From Parus major (taxonomy: Eukaryota; Chordata; Aves; Passeriformes; Paridae), in the NCBI RefSeq assembly GCF_001522545.3, contig NC_031769.1, forward strand, positions 131,082,490 through 131,146,489: DNA of 64,000 nucleotides, written 5' to 3'. Position 1 is the first letter of the stretch. Each line of letters starts with the position of its first letter. The notes below the pieces were generated by a model that was not told the DNA's origin, ran no database searches, and was given only the letters and a program-made list of their open reading frames with translations. This document shows, piece by piece, positions 63,556-64,000 of the stretch. The position numbers and the translations under genes were made by a program.

Positions 63556-63910
63556 ACACAGCTGAGCACTACTGGCCAGTACTTGTCTGGTATGTGTGGT
63601 CTCAGCCAGCAGCAGGTGTGGGAGCAGTGGGAGGACAGTTCACATATCCTTAAGCCGCGTCTCTGGAAGACAGCGGTAGTAGTCTGTGCACCAAAGTCAC
63701 CACAATGCTCCTCCTTCACTTGAACAGTCATTTCCCTTTGTTCTCACCACAGCGTCCCTTTCCTCAGCAAATATTTCTGATTACTTCCCTTTCCTTCATT
63801 AAATTCAATTGCTGAACATTGACTTCAAATATCAATCTCTTCCTCAGCTGTAGCCTCATCTACTGAGTGTCTGCACCCATCATCTCCTGAGCATTCGGGC
63901 CTTCTGAAGG

Positions 63911-64000
63911 ATGGTGGCAGCTCTGGTGGCAGTAAAAGTGACAGTGAAGGTAGCAACCAGGGTGGCAGAGAAGGTGGCAGCAAGGGTGGTAGTGTCAGTG
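63911..64000. repeat. GGTGGCAG-type minisatellite, runs off the window
   Basis: Imperfect tandem array built from GGTGGCAGC, GGTGGCAGT and AAGGGTGGTAGT words in steps of three bases. It is still continuing at position 64000. Read on the + strand it keeps an open frame encoding Gly/Ser-rich sequence (GGSSGGSKSDSEGSNQGG). Confidence 0.8.

Noticed and set aside
1..64000. CRISPR array, operon, integron or other prokaryotic system
   Set aside because: The window is vertebrate genomic DNA with spliced genes and LINE/LTR relics; the tandem arrays lack spacer structure.

Overview
The window is vertebrate nuclear DNA, almost certainly from a bird and probably a songbird. The evidence is multi-exon genes with GT/AG introns, an AT-rich background with one dense CpG island, several CR1-type LINE fragments (one still ending in two ATTCTRTG-like octamers), and an LTR of the kind I associate with songbird ERVL elements. 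The species assignment is an inference. There are no bacterial features, CRISPR arrays or rRNA genes, and I saw no tRNA.

Two protein-coding genes are supported, both on the + strand. Positions 441-7513 hold the last eight coding exons of ATP6V1C1, the V-ATPase V1 subunit C1. They join in frame to 255 residues plus stop; the first ~127 residues lie left of the window. Two widely spaced exons at 43963-44132 and 49285-49389 encode the C-terminal ~91 residues of BAALC. No BAALC first exon is visible. The only large CpG island (26.4-28.5 kb) contains an 867-base assembly gap (26957-27823), which is the obvious hiding place for it. The order ATP6V1C1 then BAALC, on the same strand, matches the human 8q22.3 neighbourhood. 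FZD6, expected next, is not recognised before position 64000.

Layout: 0-8 kb ATP6V1C1 3' half and 3' UTR; 8-26 kb intergenic, with decayed CR1 LINE pieces (9.4-12.7 kb) and an LTR fragment; 26.4-28.5 kb CpG island with the gap and two tandem-repeat arrays; 28.5-44 kb presumed BAALC intron 1, holding a hexanucleotide microsatellite, a small CpG-rich promoter-like patch near 32.6 kb, an inverted LTR pair (33.2-34.5 kb) and an antisense coding-like relic (39.2-39.6 kb); 44.1-49.3 kb BAALC intron, with a broken antisense coiled-coil relic (45.4-46.0 kb); 49.4-51.5 kb BAALC 3' UTR; 51.5-64 kb intergenic with one CR1 tail and a few unexplained open frames, ending in a Gly/Ser-coding tandem repeat that runs off the window.

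The two genes do not work in one pathway. ATP6V1C1 is a housekeeping proton-pump subunit and BAALC is a small neural and haematopoietic membrane-associated protein. No new multi-gene system was found. The most useful leads are the hidden BAALC exon 1, the G4-capable compound minisatellite, the CpG/X-box patch inside the presumed intron, and the antisense coding relics.
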